Assembly (NCBI GenBank): GCA_025667525.1
Contig: CM046877.1
Coordinates: 30,329,255-30,393,254, forward strand
DNA length: 64,000 nt
From: Glebionis coronaria
Taxonomy: Eukaryota > Streptophyta > Magnoliopsida > Asterales > Asteraceae
Direction: 5' to 3'
Positions 1 through 12,870 of the stretch are shown piece after piece (positions within the stretch are counted from its first letter, which is position 1; every line of letters starts with the position of its first letter). Below the pieces are notes generated by a model that saw only the letters and a list, made by a program, of their open reading frames with translations, was not told the origin of the DNA and made no database searches. The position numbers were made by a program, and so were the translations under genes.

Positions 1-1626
1 TAGAAAGTTTCCAAAAATAGAAAGTTTCCAAAAATAGAAAGTTTCCAAAAATAGAAAGTTTCCAAAAATAGAATTACTGCTTAAAATGAATAAGTTTCTA
101 AAAATAGAAAGTTTCCATAGATAGATCAGCTGCCTTAATTAAATAAGTTTCCATAAATAGATTAGCTGCCTAAAATAAATAAGTTTCAAAAAATAGAAGG
201 TTTCCATAAATAGATTAGCTTCCTTATTTAATTAAGTTTCTAAAAATAGAAAGTTTCCATTATTAGAAATAAGCTGGTTAAATAAGCTAAGTATATAAGC
301 CTAAGTGTTTTCATGATTATTTTCTAAGTCATATGATATAATGTATAGTTTAATAATTATTTCATGTAATTAAATTAAACTATAGGTTAAAATATTTAAT
401 TAAAGTATAACATGTTTTTAATTAAATAAAGTTAAATACTTAGGTTAAAACATGTATTATTATTTATTAATAATATAACCTAAGTCATGTTAATTAATTA
501 ATTATAATCATGGTTTTTAAATAATTAATTAATTATAAGTCTAAAATATAAAATACTTAGGTTAATTAATTTCATGATTATTAATAATTAAAATAACCTA
601 AGTCATGTTATTAAATTAATCCTGTCATTTATTAATTTAATTTTTAACATAAGATCATAGGCAAAAAAACTAAACATACACCATGAACCGGATCTAGAAT
701 CAAAACCATGAACCGGACATGAAATCGACAACGTACCCCGAACCAAATCGGGGTACCCCTTGTCTTGATGCTACCGTGGGACCCACACCAACCAACCGGG
801 ACCATATGGTCTCGGTGGTGGTCGGTTGGCCAAACCGAAACCCCCTTGGGTTCGGTGTAGGCTGTGGCCAAAACAAACACCCCTTAAAACAATACTTTTG
901 ATTTTATTAAACCCCAATTCATGTTAGATCCATGATTTTAATTAGGTTTTTGTAAAAACATAACATGTTCTTGATTTATAAAAGATCAAATCAAAAGAAA
1001 CAGGTTTAAAAAGGATTTACCGAATTCGTGGATCAAAAGGACGAAGAACAAACACGATCACCAACTAATATTCCAATATCCAAGATCAACAAACACCTCC
1101 TTGTGGTGTTTTGAGGGTGGCGGCCAAACAAAGAAGAAGAGAGGAGGGTTTTAGGTTTTTGCTAAAAATCTTCTGTAATTGTAAAATGAGTAGTGTAAAA
1201 ATCATTTAACCCTTTTAGTAAAAAATTACAAATGGGCTTGGCCCATTTGTCCCTTGTAGCCGCGGGTAGGGGGCCCCACTTGGGGTACCCGTACCTTTTT
1301 CCGTGTCTCGATGTAAAGTTATACATTCGTGATTATTTGTGTTCGCGTTTTAAGTGTTCTCGTTACGTAATTATCGTGATCAAATATATTTAATTACGCT
1401 CGTAATAAATATATATACGTAATTAATAATAGTTCGTGTTTTAATTACGTTCACGATTTCATGATCGCATGTTCGTGATTAATTATCGTCAAATAATTAT
1501 TACGTGCTCGTGCGTAGTAAATACTTATCGTGTTCTAACACGTACGTAATACGTAAAATCCTAACACGTAATCGTAATCATGCTATATTAGGAAAGTTTA
1601 AATCTAGTACTTACGATCTTAAGGGT
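1..1626 (-). repeat. Older gypsy LTR, left part (interrupted)
   Basis: This stretch matches about 2930-4515 and 11190-12800 inside the two LTRs of the neighbouring gypsy element, but is more diverged. It is therefore part of an LTR of the same or a sister family. It stops at AGGGT (1622-1626), where the complete element is inserted, and resumes at 12834-12865, ending in GGGTTTTACA like the other LTRs. It starts before the window, so its left end and any body are unseen. The first 240 bp are a degenerate tandem array of a roughly 17-bp unit (GTTTCCAAAAATAGAAA). The short open frames near 644-901 are repeated in the sister LTRs and are not genes. Confidence 0.85.
1622..1626. repeat. Target-site duplication AGGGT, left copy
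   Basis: Five bases AGGGT directly before TGTAACACCCC. The same five bases follow the right LTR at 12829-12833. Joining the outer flanks at this duplication gives continuity with the LTR end seen in the sister copies. Confidence 0.9.
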
Positions 1627-4547
1627 TGTAACACCCCATTTTGGAAATGGAAATATCACAGTAATTATGGCGTGTCATCAAAGCATACAAGGTAAAATGT
1701 CTAAACATTACTTGACCATATAAAAGAAAATACCGGAATCAAACATCGGTAGTCCAAAAGTAAAGCTCATCACACAAAAACATAGTATAGTAAAGGAAAA
1801 GGACGAAACAATGTCCAAAGCATAAGTATCATAAAGAAAGGAAATGCATAATGTAAAGAAGGTTAGACAGCTTCCAGTCCATATGCACGTACTCTTAGTG
1901 TCTACGAGCGTCCCTGAGTACCTGCCGTTTTGGGAACATAGAAAAGGAAAATGGCTGAGCAATACGCTCAGTGCACGGATGTACAATAAAGCATGAATAG
2001 GATAAGCATATAACATAATAACAACGGAAGAAAACTAAGTCCCGAGTAACTGGTTAAGTCTTAATAAAACTGGTTTTATAGTTTGAAAGTCTTATGTTTA
2101 TCTTATAAAAATTGTTTGTCATATTTTACCATTAGCCAATATAGGTCATGAATATCCACCGTGCATGAATAATTGGAGGGGTGACCTCATCATGCAAATT
2201 AGAGGGGCTGCCTCTAATTTAATATACTGGTTTTATGGGTAGGAGAGATCAGCTCCTTGTGAAGGATGCAAGGTACACACCACATTCACCATGTAATCCT
2301 GAATAAAAACGTGTAACTAGGATGCACCCATACGCCCCACATGATAAATATAATAAATGGCCAAAAGCTGAAGGGACGCCACGAGCAATCACTCCGCCGT
2401 GGTGAAGTCATAACATCAGTGCCTCTAATGTTATGGTTATGGTACCTCCATAACTAGGTGAAACTGGTCATGCATGTATATGGCTATAGGTAATCATATT
2501 TAAACATAAGCAATCAAACTCATACTTATACTACGGGAAAACAGTTGGCTGCATACGGGGAAATCCTAATAAGGAAAGAATGTCCATACTGAAAGGACGG
2601 GAATCCGTACCTTATGTCCAGTGAACGGGAACGATGAACTGCGAGAATCCTACTTCCGAAACACTAGTGCTACATAAATACGTACATGAAATAAGTATCT
2701 GCTTACCAAATACGTAGCTAGTTTTATGTCATGTCTTAGCTTATTTTATGTGTTCTTACTATATTACACTGTTTAAAGCCTTAAACTGTGCTAAATCCTA
2801 TATTCTGTTCATTTTGATTAAGTATTTCTGATATTTCATGTGTTATTATACTTACTGTGTAATAATAAGTAACTTTCCAAAAATAGCAGGTTTCATAAAA
2901 TAGAAAGTTTCCAAAAATAGAAAGTTACCAAAAATAGAAAGTTTCTAAAAATAGAAAGTTTCCAAAAATAGATTTACTGCTTAAAATAGATAAGTTTCTA
3001 AAAATAGAAAGTTTCCATAAATAGATTAGCTGCCTTAATTAAATAAGTTTTCATAAATAGATTAGCTGCCTTAAATAAATAAGTTTCTAAAAATAGCTGG
3101 TTTCCATAAATAAATTAGGTGCCTTATTTAATTAAGTTTCTAAAAATAGAAAGTTTTCATAATTAGAAATAAGCTGGTTAAATAAGCTAAGTAAATAAGC
3201 CTAAGTATTTTCATGATTATTTTCTAAGTCATATGAAATATTATATAGTTTAATAATTATTTCATGTAATTTAATTAAACTATAGTTTATCATATTTGAT
3301 TAAAGTATGACATGTTTTTAATTAAATATATTAAATACTTAGGTTAAAATATGTATTATTAAATATTAATAATATAACCTAAGTCATGTTTAATTAATTA
3401 ATTATATCCATGGTTTTTAAAATAATTAATTAATTATAAGTCTTAATAATATAAATACTTAGGTTAAAATAATTTCATGATTATTAATAATTAGTTAACC
3501 TAAGTCATGTTATTAAATTAATTACATCATTATTAATTTTATTTTTAACATAAGTTCATAACATATAAAAAACTAACATAACCATAATCCGGATCTAAGC
3601 TTAAAAACATGAACCGGACATGAATCGACACCGTACCCCGACCCGAATCGGGGTACCCCTTGCTGCCGTGGGACCCACACGCACCAACCAAGACCAAAAG
3701 GTCTTGGTGGTGGTCGGCTAAAACAAACCGAACCCCCCTTGGGGTCGGTTGTACCTTGCGGCCCAAAAACAAACACCCCTTAATCGACCCTCTGATTTAA
3801 TTAATGATCAAAACATGTTAGATCTATGTTTAATTAATGTGTTTTTATAAAAAACATCACGTGTTCATAATTAAATAAAAGATTAATTAAAAGAAAAGGT
3901 TAAAAAGGTTTTACCGTATTCGTGGATCAAGAGGGTGAAGAACAAACACGAACAAACAATAAATTAACAAGATCCAAGATCAAGAATCACCTTGATTGGT
4001 GATTTGAAGGTGGCGGCACACAAAGGAGGAGAAAGAGAGATTTTAGGTTTTCTTGAAATCTTCTGTAAAAGTGATTTTTGAGTAGTAAAATCTATTTAAC
4101 CCCCTCTTAGTAAAATTGGTAATGGGCTTGGCCCATTACCTTGTTTTGGCCGCGGGTAGGAGCCCCCTCATGGGGTTCCCGTACCTCGTTTCGTGTCTCG
4201 ATATTTCGTACACGTTTATGTTTAATTATGTTCGTGTTTTAAATGTTCTCGTTACGTAAATACCATACTCTTATATATTTAATTACGCTCGTATTAAATA
4301 TATATACGTAATTAATAATAGTTCGTGTTTTAATTACGCTCGTGATTTCGTGATCGTAAGTTCGTGATTAATTATTGCTAAATAATTATTACATGATCGT
4401 GCAAATAAAATACTTATCGTGTTCTAACACGTACGTAATACATAAACTCCTAACACGTAATCGTAATCATGCTATATTAGGAAAGTTTTTAACTAGTACG
4501 TACGATCCTAAGGGTACTATGCATGGTAAAAGCATGCGGGTTTTACA
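1627..4547 (-). repeat. 3' LTR of the Tekay-like element
   Basis: 2921 bp, starting TGTAACACCCCATTTTGG and ending GCATGCGGGTTTTACA on the plus strand. It aligns along its length with 9889-12828. It contains a tandem array of a 17-bp unit (about 2870-3165). The overlapping minus-strand frames at 3545-3776 recur at the same place in the other LTR and show no protein family. Confidence 0.93.
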
Positions 4548-4560
4548 ACTCTTTCCCCCT
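4548..4560 (-). other. Polypurine tract
   Basis: On the minus strand this reads AGGGGGAAAGAGT, directly before the 3' LTR. This is the usual place and composition of the primer for plus-strand DNA synthesis in LTR retrotransposons. Confidence 0.85.
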
Positions 4561-4624
4561 AAAAAGAATAATTCGTCCCCGAATTATAGATAAAGTAAAC
4601 TGGAAAAGAAGAACATACCCGAAT

Positions 4625-5964
4625 TCAAAATATGAAATGAGGGTAAGAAGCCCGGATAGACTTCTCCGTTTCCCAAGTGGCTTCCCGCTCGGTATGATCC
4701 CTCCATAGAATTTTGACGAATGGAATCGTCTTCTTTCTCATGACTCGTTCTTGTCTGTCAAGAACTCGTTCGGGTTCTTCTATAAAAGTGAGATCTTCAC
4801 GTATCTGTTCCAGTAGATACTGAACCATGTGAAGGGGATGATATTGGTACCCTCTGAGTAAGGACACATGAAACATATTGTGCACATGCGTAAGCTGCGG
4901 AGGTAACGCCAATCGGTAAGATACTTCATCGACTCGTTCAATGATATCAAACGGTCCGATGAAACGAGGACTGAGCTTCCCTTTAATCCGAAGCGTCTAA
5001 CACCACGTGCCAGCGAAACCTTAAGGAAGACGTGATCTCCTACATTAAAGTGTAAATCCCTACGATGCTTGTCGGCGTAAATCTTTTGACGTGACCGTGC
5101 CTCCTGAATCTTCTGCCTAGCTACTGCGATCTTCTCGTTTGTAATCTCTATGATTTCTGGTCCTTCGAGTGTTCGCTCGCCAACCTGATCCCAGCAGATT
5201 GGGGCGCGACACTTTCTGCCATACAACATCTCAAACGGAACACACTTGATGCTCGCGTGCCAGCTGTTGTTGTACGCAAACTCTACCAAACAGATGTATT
5301 CGTCCCAATCACCCGTCCATTCCAGCGCACATGACCTCAACATATCCTCTAATGTCTGAATGGTTCGCTCCGACTGTCCGTCCGTTTGAGGATGAAAAGC
5401 CGTGCTAAGCTTAAGTTGTGTACCCCAAGCTTTCTGCAGACTTTTCAAAAAGTGCGAAGTGAATCCAGGATCTCTGTCTGAGACGATGCTGGATGGTGCA
5501 CCGTGGAGTCTCATGATCTCTCGTCTGTACGTATCTGCGAGTTTACTTACCGGATCTTCCTTGCGGATCGGTAAGAAATGAGCTGATTTGGTAAGTCGAT
5601 CAACGATAACCCAAATTGCATCGTGCTTCCTTTTGGTAGGCGGAAGACCGGTAACAAAATCCATGGTGATTTTGTCCCACTTCCACTCTGGAATATCTAA
5701 CGGTTGAAGGAGACCGCCAGATCGCTGATGCTCGATCTTAACCTGCTGGCAGGTAAGACATTTGGAGACGTAAGTGGCCACATCCTGTTTCATACCACTC
5801 CACCAAAAGTACTGCTTGATGTCATGGTACATTTTAGTTGAACCAGGATGTATCGAGAATGGGGAGCTATGAGCTTCTGCTAGCAATGCTTCCCGGAGTT
5901 CTTGGTCGTCAGGAACACAAAGTCTAGTGCCCTGCCATACGATACCGTCTGCATCTACTCTGAA
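4625..5964 (-). pseudogene. Integrase with chromodomain-like tail (gypsy pol, 3' part)
   Basis: The 3' part of pol inserts element cDNA into the host genome. From 5886 downward it reads an HHCC zinc finger (histidines near HSSPFSIHPG, then CLTC), then the catalytic core with Asp in TMDFV, Asp in VSDRDPG and Glu in QSERTIQTLED, so the DDE triad is present. Near 4985-4990, in the stretch after RRFG, the frame shifts. The rest ([21 protein letters not shown], then [14 protein letters not shown] to PHFIF and a TGA at 4625) continues in another frame. That last part resembles the chromodomain-type tail of Tekay elements. Upstream it is separated from RNase H by a TAA at 5965-5967. Confidence 0.9.
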
Positions 5965-8078
5965 TTATGTCTGCTTCTCCAAATTTTGAACTATCGCCCA
6001 TAATTCTCCGTCATCCTTCTGAGCTTCCTTGATCTTAGATAGTAACTCGGGTTCTACTCTAAGATTAGCCCAGTAACCGTGCTGTCCACGTACCATGATC
6101 TCGATGTCTAGTCGCTCCAAGTCTCTTATGATTTCCTCTTCGATTCTAATGCTGTTGATCATTCCGGACTTCCTGCTAAGGGCATCTGCTACTACATTTG
6201 CCTTTCCGGGATGATACTGTAGATTAATGTCATAATCCTTCAACAACTCTAACCATCTCCTCTGCCTCATGTTCAATTCACGTTGAATGAAGATATACTT
6301 CAAGCTCTTGTGGTCCGTGAAAATGTCACATGATTCTCCATATAAGTAGTGTCTCCATATCTTCAATGCAAACACGACTGCAGCAAGTTCCAGATCGTGC
6401 GTGGGGTAATTCTCTTCATAAGGCTTAAGCTGCCATGAAGCGTACGCGATCACTTTCCCATGTTGCATGAGAACACAGCCAAGTCCCTTCCCCGATGCAT
6501 CGCTGTAGATTTGAAATCCACCCGTACCAGATGGTAGAGTAAGAATAGGTGCAGATACTAGCTTCTGCTTCAGGTCTTCAAAGCTCTTCTCTCGATCTTT
6601 AGTCCAGATGAATTTCTCCCCTTTCCGCATCAGTTTGGTCAATGGTAGTGCTAGGAGGGAAAAGTTCTCCACGAACCTACGGTAATAGCCAGCTAAGCCT
6701 AAGAAACTGCGGACTTCCGTCGCTGATGTCGGCCTCGGCCACTTAGTAATGGCCTCAACCTTAGCTGGATCCATAGTGATTCCTTCTGCTGATACAATGT
6801 GACCTAAGAATTCCACCTTGTCTAACCAGAACTCACACTTGGAGAATTTAGCATACAACTGCTTCTGACGAAGAATCTGTAGTACTGTACGAAGATGGTC
6901 TTCGTGTTCCTCCTTGGACTTAGAGAAAATCAGGATGTCATCGATGAAAACAATGACGAACTTGTCCAGAAATTCATGGAAGATTCTGTTCATCAGATCC
7001 ATGAACACTGTTGGAGCATTTGTCAGGCCAAATGGCATAACTACAAACTCGTAGTGACCATAACGAGTACGAAAGGCAGTCTTAGCAATATCCTGCTCCT
7101 TGACTCGTAACTGGTGATAGCCTGACCTAAGAATGATCTTGGAGAAGTGTTTGGCCCCTTGAAGTTGGTCAAACAGATCGTCAATGCGTGGTAGTGGATA
7201 CCTATTCCGAATGGTAATCTTGTTGAACTCGCGATAGTCTATGCAAAGACGCATACTGTTGTCCTTCTTCTTAACAAACAAGACCGGTGCGCCCCATGGA
7301 GATGCGCTCGGTCGAATGAAACCTCGTTCAAGAAGTTCTTGCAGTTGATCCTTCAGCTCCTTCAGCTCTATGGGAGCCATGCGATAAGGAGCCTTGGAGA
7401 TTGGTTCAGCTCCTGGAACCAGTTTGATACTGAATTCCACTTCCCGTACAGGTGGTATGCCTGGAAGTTCTGCTGGAAACACATCTTGGAATTCTGACAC
7501 TATGGGTTGATCCTGAATCGGTGGAGATTCAGCATCCATGTCTTGAACCGTAGCTAGATAACCCTCGCAGCCATGTGACAGTAGTGCACGCGCTTGCACG
7601 GTGGATATGACTTGTACAGACCGTCCGGGTATGAACCCGTTATGAATGTACTCTGGTGCATTGACATCACCGAAGATAACTCGATATGAATGGCAGTCTA
7701 TGGTAGCATGATACTTGGATAGCCAATCCATGCCCAAAATCATGTCGAAGTCATTCATGTCCAGCGGAAGTGCGTCGACAGGTCGAACCTTATCATCAAA
7801 TTCTAGGGGAAGACTCTTGTATACATGGGTGATTAATACAGAGTCCCTCAAAGGCGTGGAAATAGTAAGCCTATTTTCTAGTGGCAAGGGAGGAATCCTA
7901 ATGTTCTTAGCATAAGCAGTAGAAATAACCGAGTGAGTAGCACCCGTATCGAAAAGAACACATGCAGCGCGACCATACATATACAAGATTCCAGTGATGG
8001 TACCTGTAGACTTGTTGGCCTGGTCTCGAGATGTCGTGTAGACACGCCCGACAGTAGGAGGCGGCTTGGTATCAGCAT
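5965..8078 (-). pseudogene. Protease, reverse transcriptase and RNase H (gypsy pol, 5' part)
   Basis: An open frame of 673 codons from 7986, continuing in frame from gag. An aspartic protease motif ([13 protein letters not shown]) lies near residue 14. The reverse transcriptase has [19 protein letters not shown] and the catalytic FIDDIL (near 6935). RNase H starts with [10 protein letters not shown] and includes TDHKSLKY and ADALSRK. The frame ends at a TAA (5965-5967) where sister elements normally read on into the linker before integrase; the residues just after the stop (FRVDADGIVWQG) fit that linker, so this is a nonsense mutation inside one polyprotein. A TGA just upstream, near 8080, where CGA would fit, also separates it from gag. 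Confidence 0.93.
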
Positions 8079-8252
8079 GTCACGATGTACCCTCCATCTC
8101 GCCCTTACGGCAATCCTTCATAATATGGACAGGAAGACCACACTTGAAGCACGCATCAGTATTACGGCGACATGGTCCTGGGTGCCTATGGCGGCAAGTA
8201 GAGCAAAGAGGATGAGTGTATCCTCCGGCAGGTGCTCTGGCTGGCTGAGGAC

Positions 8253-8325
8253 CTGATAAAACATTTTACATGAGGCATAATAGTTGGGTACAAAGAACAA
8301 AGTGGATAATCGTAAGATTGAATAC
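8253..8325 (-). other. Intron-like segment 3 in gag
   Basis: 73 bp on the minus strand from GTATTC to TTTTATCAG. Removing it joins PAVT to GPQPARAP in frame (phase 1). Inside it the hydrophilic gag linker signature is lost. Confidence 0.55.
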
Positions 8326-8390
8326 CAGTGACAGCTGGACGGCCAGGCTGCGAACCTCTCTGGTTCTGGTCCCTACCGTTTCCATGGTTC

Positions 8391-8465
8391 CTGGTAGAAA
8401 TTTGCTTAAAGTGTCAGAATATGAGTTATAGCATAAAACATAAGGAATTTCGTAAGTATTAGGAC
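8391..8465 (-). other. Intron-like segment 2 in gag
   Basis: 75 bp from GTCCTAATAC to TTTCTACCAG. Removing it joins SSNSR to NHGNGRDQNQRG in frame (phase 2), keeping the Q/N-rich linker. It contains an in-frame stop if read through. Confidence 0.55.
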
Positions 8466-8611
8466 CTGCTGTTGCTGGATTGCCCGTCGTTGTTACGGTA
8501 ATTGTCATTACTGCTACGCCTATCCGTAGCAGATAGGTCATTAGTCTGACTGTTTCCCTTAGGCTGATGAGGCTGCTGCTGAGTAGCCGACTGAGACCGG
8601 TCCCCAGTTTT

Positions 8612-8665
8612 CTGCCCGGAAGATACAGTTTAAAGAGATGAATAATTGACATATGGAAAGTATAC
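8612..8665 (-). other. Intron-like segment 1 in gag
   Basis: 54 bp from GTATAC to CGGGCAG, short for a plant intron. Removing it joins SSGDQS to KTGDRSQSATQQQ. It works only if a one-base loss just upstream (near 8697) is assumed, so this is the weakest of the three. Confidence 0.4.
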
Positions 8666-9870
8666 GGATTGATCACCGCTTGAATACGAAGGTTTACCTC
8701 TTGTCGGGTCTTTCAGCTTCCCCGAACTCATCCCTCTCCTGCAGCATGTCCAGTTTCCGTGCTGCATCGGCCACTTATGCTACAATATTGAACGTAGCAC
8801 ACACCAGATTGTTTGCGACCGATGTGCGAAGACCCCATCTGAAGTGATGTGCCTGCTCTTCCGGAGTACCTGCTGCCGCACCAAGGAAACCAGCCAAGCG
8901 AAGAAAGCGCTGCATAAACTCGTTGCTATTCTCCCCAGCTCTCTGACGGATCCCATGGTACTCTCTCTTGAGCTTGTCCTGCTCAGCCTTGGGAAAGAAC
9001 TGCTCCATCACCCTGTCCTTGAACTGAGCCCAAGTCAGACCAGCAACCCACTCATCACCACCTTCAGATTGCATCAAAGCTAACCACCAGTTGAGTACAT
9101 CGCCTTCGAACCGATAGCATGCCAACCTCGCCTTTTATGCAGGGTCACAACCCATAGCGCTAAAGATCTTCTTGATGTGAGCCAACCAGTTTTTAGCATC
9201 GCTGGGGCTATCTGTCTTCTCAAAAGCTCGAGGGCGGAGCTTGTTGAATCTCTCCAGCCATACTGCTAATGTCACTGGAGGAGGAGGAGGAGGTGGCTGA
9301 TTGTGCTGCTGCTGATTGTTGGCAGCTTGAACTTCAGCCCAGATGTCATTCCTCAGTTGAGGAACCAAGGCTTGCATGGCAGCCTGAATTGCAGCATTGA
9401 GCTGCTCCTGTTCGCGTGTGAGAACCATCTGACAGTATAACATAAAACATATGATTAAACAGTTCAAAACATAAAATATAAAATATATACATGAAAAAAA
9501 TTTTATACTAAAAAAAAATTTCACGAGAAAAATTTTATGCAAGAAAATTTTTGTATGAATGCATGATGCAGTGTTATGAAAACTTTGTATGCTCGAGAGT
9601 GAACGCCTCTGGTCTGTTCACTCAAAACAAAAGACATATCGAAGGGACGCCTATGGGTCGGTCCCAAATCTAAAAGTTTCGATAAAACACATGCGACTAA
9701 ATAGGGCCAGTCCTGTACCAACCATTACTTAGTCAAAAACTTTGTAACAATGACATATATATGTATGCTTAAAAATGATGAATGCATGAAAACAACTATC
9801 AGTTCTAGGAAGACCGTAGTGACTACCCACTATTCACAGGTCATATTTGAGAGCCTACAGGTCGAAGCCT

Positions 9871-9884
9871 TGGCTCTGATACCA
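9871..9884 (-). other. Primer-binding site, initiator Met tRNA type
   Basis: The minus strand reads TGGTATCAGAGCC, four bases after the end of the 5' LTR. It matches the 3' end complement of initiator methionine tRNA, the usual primer for this group. Confidence 0.88.
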
Positions 9885-9888
9885 TAAT

Positions 9889-12828
9889 TGTAACACCCCA
9901 TTTTGGAAATGGAAATATCACAGTAATTATGGCGTGTCATCAAAGCATACAAGGTAAAATGTCTAAACATTAGTTGACCATATAAAGGAAAATACCGGAA
10001 TCAAACATCGGTAGTCCAAAAGTAAAGCTCATCATACACAAACATAGTATAGTAAAGGAAAAGGACGAAACAATATCCAAAGCATAAGTATCATAAAGAA
10101 AGGAAATGCATAATGTAAAGAAGGTAGACAGCTTCCAGTCCATATGCACGTACTCTTAGTGTCTACGAGCGTCCCTGAGAACCTGCCGTTTTGGGAACAT
10201 AGAAAAGGAAAACGACTGAGCAATACGCTCAGTGCACGGATGTACAATAAAGCATGAATAGGATAAGCATATAACATAATAACAGTGGAAGAAAACTAAC
10301 TCCCGAGTAACCTGGTTAAGTCTTAATAAAACTGGTTTTATAGTTTGAAAGTATTATGTTTATCTTATAAAAATTGTTTGTCATATTTTACCATTAGCCA
10401 ATATAGGTCATGAATTAACACCGTGCATGAATAATTGGAGGGGTGACCTCATCATGCAAATTAGAGGGGCTGCCTCTAATTTAATAAACTGGTTTTATGG
10501 GTAGGAGGGATCAGCTCCTTGTGAAGGATGCAAGGCACATACCACATTCACCATGTCATCCTGAATAAAAACGTGTAACTAGGATGCACCCATACGCCCC
10601 ACATGATAAATATAATAAATGGCCAAAAGCTCAAGGGACGCCACGAGCAATCACTCCGCCGTGATGAAGTCATAACATCAGTGCCTCTAATGTTATGGTT
10701 ATGGTACCTCCATAACTAGGTAAAACTGGTCATGCATGTATATGGCTATAGGTAATCATATTTAAACATAAGCAATCAAACTCATACTTATACTACGGGA
10801 AAACAGTTGGCTGCATACGGGGAAATCCTAATAAGGAAAGAATGTCCATACTGAAAGGACAGGAATCCGTACCTTATGTCCAGTGAACGGGAACGATGAA
10901 CTGCGAGAATCCTACTTCCGAAAAACTAGTGCTACATATATACGTACATGAAATAAGTATCTGCTTACCAAATACGTAGCTAGTTTTATGTCATGTCTTA
11001 GCTTATTTTATGTGTTCTTACTATATTACACTGTTTAAAGCCTTAAACTGTGCTAAATCCTATATTCTGTTCATTCTGATTAAGTATTTCTGATATTTCA
11101 TGTGTTATTATACTTACTGTGTAATAATAAGTAACTTTCCAAAAATAGCAGGTTTCCTAAAATAGAAAGTTTCCAAAAATAGCAAGTTACCAAAAATAGA
11201 AAGTTTCCAAAAATAGAAAGTTTCCAAAAATAGAAAGTGTCCAAAAATAGATTTACTGCTTAAAATAGATAAGTTTCTAAAAATAGAAAGTTTCCATAAA
11301 TAGATTAGCTGCCTTAATTAAATAAGTTTCCATAAATAGATTAGTTGCCTTAAATAAATAAGTTTATAAAAATAGCTGGTTTCCATAATTAAAATAGTTG
11401 CCTTATTTAATTAAGTTTCTAAAAATAGAAAGTTTCCATAATTAGAAATAAGCTGGTTAAATAAGCTAAGTAAATAAGCCTAAGTATTTTCATGATTATT
11501 TTCTGAGTCATATGATATATTATATAGTTTAATAATTATTTCATGTAATTTAATTAAACTATAGGTTATAATATTTAATTAAAGTATGACATGTTTTTAA
11601 TTAAATATATTAAATACTTAGGTTAAAATATGTATTATTAAATATTAATAATATAACCTAAGTCATGTTTAATTAATTAATTATATCCATGGTTTTTTAA
11701 ATAATTAATTAATTATAAGTCTTAATAATATAAATACTTAGGTTAAAATAATTTCATGATTATTAATAACTAGTTAACCTAAGTCATGTTATTAAATTAA
11801 TTACATCATTATTAATTTAATTTTTAACATAAGTTCATAACATATAAAAAAACTAACATAACCATAATCCGGATCTAAGCTTAAAAACATGAACCGGACA
11901 TGAATCGACACCGTACCCCGACCCGAATCGGGGTACCCCTTGCTGTCGTAGGACCCACACGCACCAACCAAGACCAAAAGGTCTTGGTGGTGGTCGGCTA
12001 AAACAAACCGAACCCCCCTTGGGGTCGGTTGTACCTTGCGGCCCAAAAACAAACACCCCTTAATCGACCCTCTGATTTAATTAATGATCAAAACATGTTA
12101 GATCTATGTTTAATTAATGTGTTTTTATAAAAAACATCACGTGTTCATAATTAAATAAAAGATTAATTAAAAGAAAAGGTTAAAAAGGTTCTACCGTATT
12201 CGTGGATCAAGAGGGTGAAGAACAAACACGAACAAACAATAAATTAACAAGATCCAAGATCAAGAATCACCTTGATTGGTGATTTGAAGGTGGCGGCACA
12301 CAAAGGAGGAGAAAGAGAGATTTTAGGTTTTCTTGAAATCTTCTGTAAAAGTGATTTTTGAGTAGTAAAAATCTATTTAACCCCCTCTTAGTAAAATTGG
12401 TAATAAGCTTGGCCCATTACCTTGTTTTGGCAGCGGGTAGGAGCCCCCTCATGGGGTTCCCGTACCTCGTTTCGTGTCTCGTTATTTCGTACACGTTTAT
12501 GTTTAATTATGTTCGTGTTTTAAATGTTCTCGTTACGTAAATACCATACTCTTATATATTTAATTACGCTCGTATTAAATATATATACGTAATTAATAAT
12601 AGTTCGTGTTTTAATTACGCTCGTGATTTCGTGATCGTAAGTTCGTGATTAATTATTGCTAAATAATTATTACATGATCGTGCAAATAAAATAATTATCG
12701 TGTTCTAACACGTACGTAATACATAAACTCCTAACACGTAATCGTAATCATGTTATATTAGGAAAGTTTTTAACTAGTACGTACGATCCTAAGGGTACTA
12801 TGCACGGTAAAAGCATGCGGGTTTTACA
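9889..12828 (-). repeat. 5' LTR of the Tekay-like element
   Basis: 2940 bp with TG...CA ends, colinear with 1627-4547. In element orientation it starts TGTAAAACCCGCATGC. It carries the same 17-bp tandem array (about 11135-11440). Promoter elements are not obvious. Its outer edge touches the AGGGT duplication at 12829-12833. Confidence 0.93.
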
Positions 12829-12833
12829 AGGGT

Positions 12834-12865
12834 ACTATTCATGGTAAAAGCATGCGGGTTTTACA
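12834..12865 (-). repeat. Older gypsy LTR, right remnant
   Basis: Thirty-two bases ending GCATGCGGGTTTTACA, the continuation of the LTR broken at 1626. The next bases, ATTAA, belong to the copia element. No polypurine tract adjoins, so this edge is the outer 5' end of an LTR (5' LTR or solo LTR). Confidence 0.85.
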
Positions 12866-12870
12866 ATTAA

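Larger units (their letters stand above)
8079..9428 (-). pseudogene. Gag of the Tekay-like element, with stops and intron-like gaps
   Basis: The structural protein of the element. It starts at the ATG at 9428 (MVLTREQEQLN) and has a proline stretch, the capsid region (WLERFNKLRPRAFEKT; YRFEGDVLNWWLALM; FFPKAEQDKLKREY) and a CCHC zinc knuckle (CFKCGLPVHIMKDC near 8110-8150). A TAA after GCDPA near 9135 and another after NIVA near 8775 break the frame; both look like single-base changes. Between the capsid and the zinc knuckle the Q/N/S-rich linker is interrupted three times by short GT...AG segments (8612-8665, 8391-8465, 8253-8325). The last two restore frame exactly; the first needs a one-base indel near 8697. 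Confidence 0.88.
1627..12828 (-). mobile_element. Ty3/gypsy LTR retrotransposon, Tekay/Del-like, complete but mutated
   Basis: An 11.2-kb element in minus orientation: 5' LTR 9889-12828, primer-binding site 9871-9884, gag-pol 9428-4625, polypurine tract 4548-4560, 3' LTR 1627-4547. It is flanked by a 5-bp target duplication AGGGT (1622-1626 and 12829-12833). Both LTRs have TG...CA ends. Over the first roughly 430 bp the LTRs differ by about 2-3 % by eye, so insertion is fairly recent but not new. Domain order protease, reverse transcriptase, RNase H, integrase with a C-terminal chromodomain-like tail, together with LTRs near 2.9 kb, suits the Tekay/Del branch of plant gypsy elements. Several stops and at least one frameshift break the coding region, so it cannot move on its own. 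Confidence 0.93.

Noticed and set aside
644..12056. Open frames inside the gypsy LTRs (644-901, 3545-3776, 11801-12056)
   Set aside because: They recur at the same position in each LTR copy, overlap on both strands and show no protein family.
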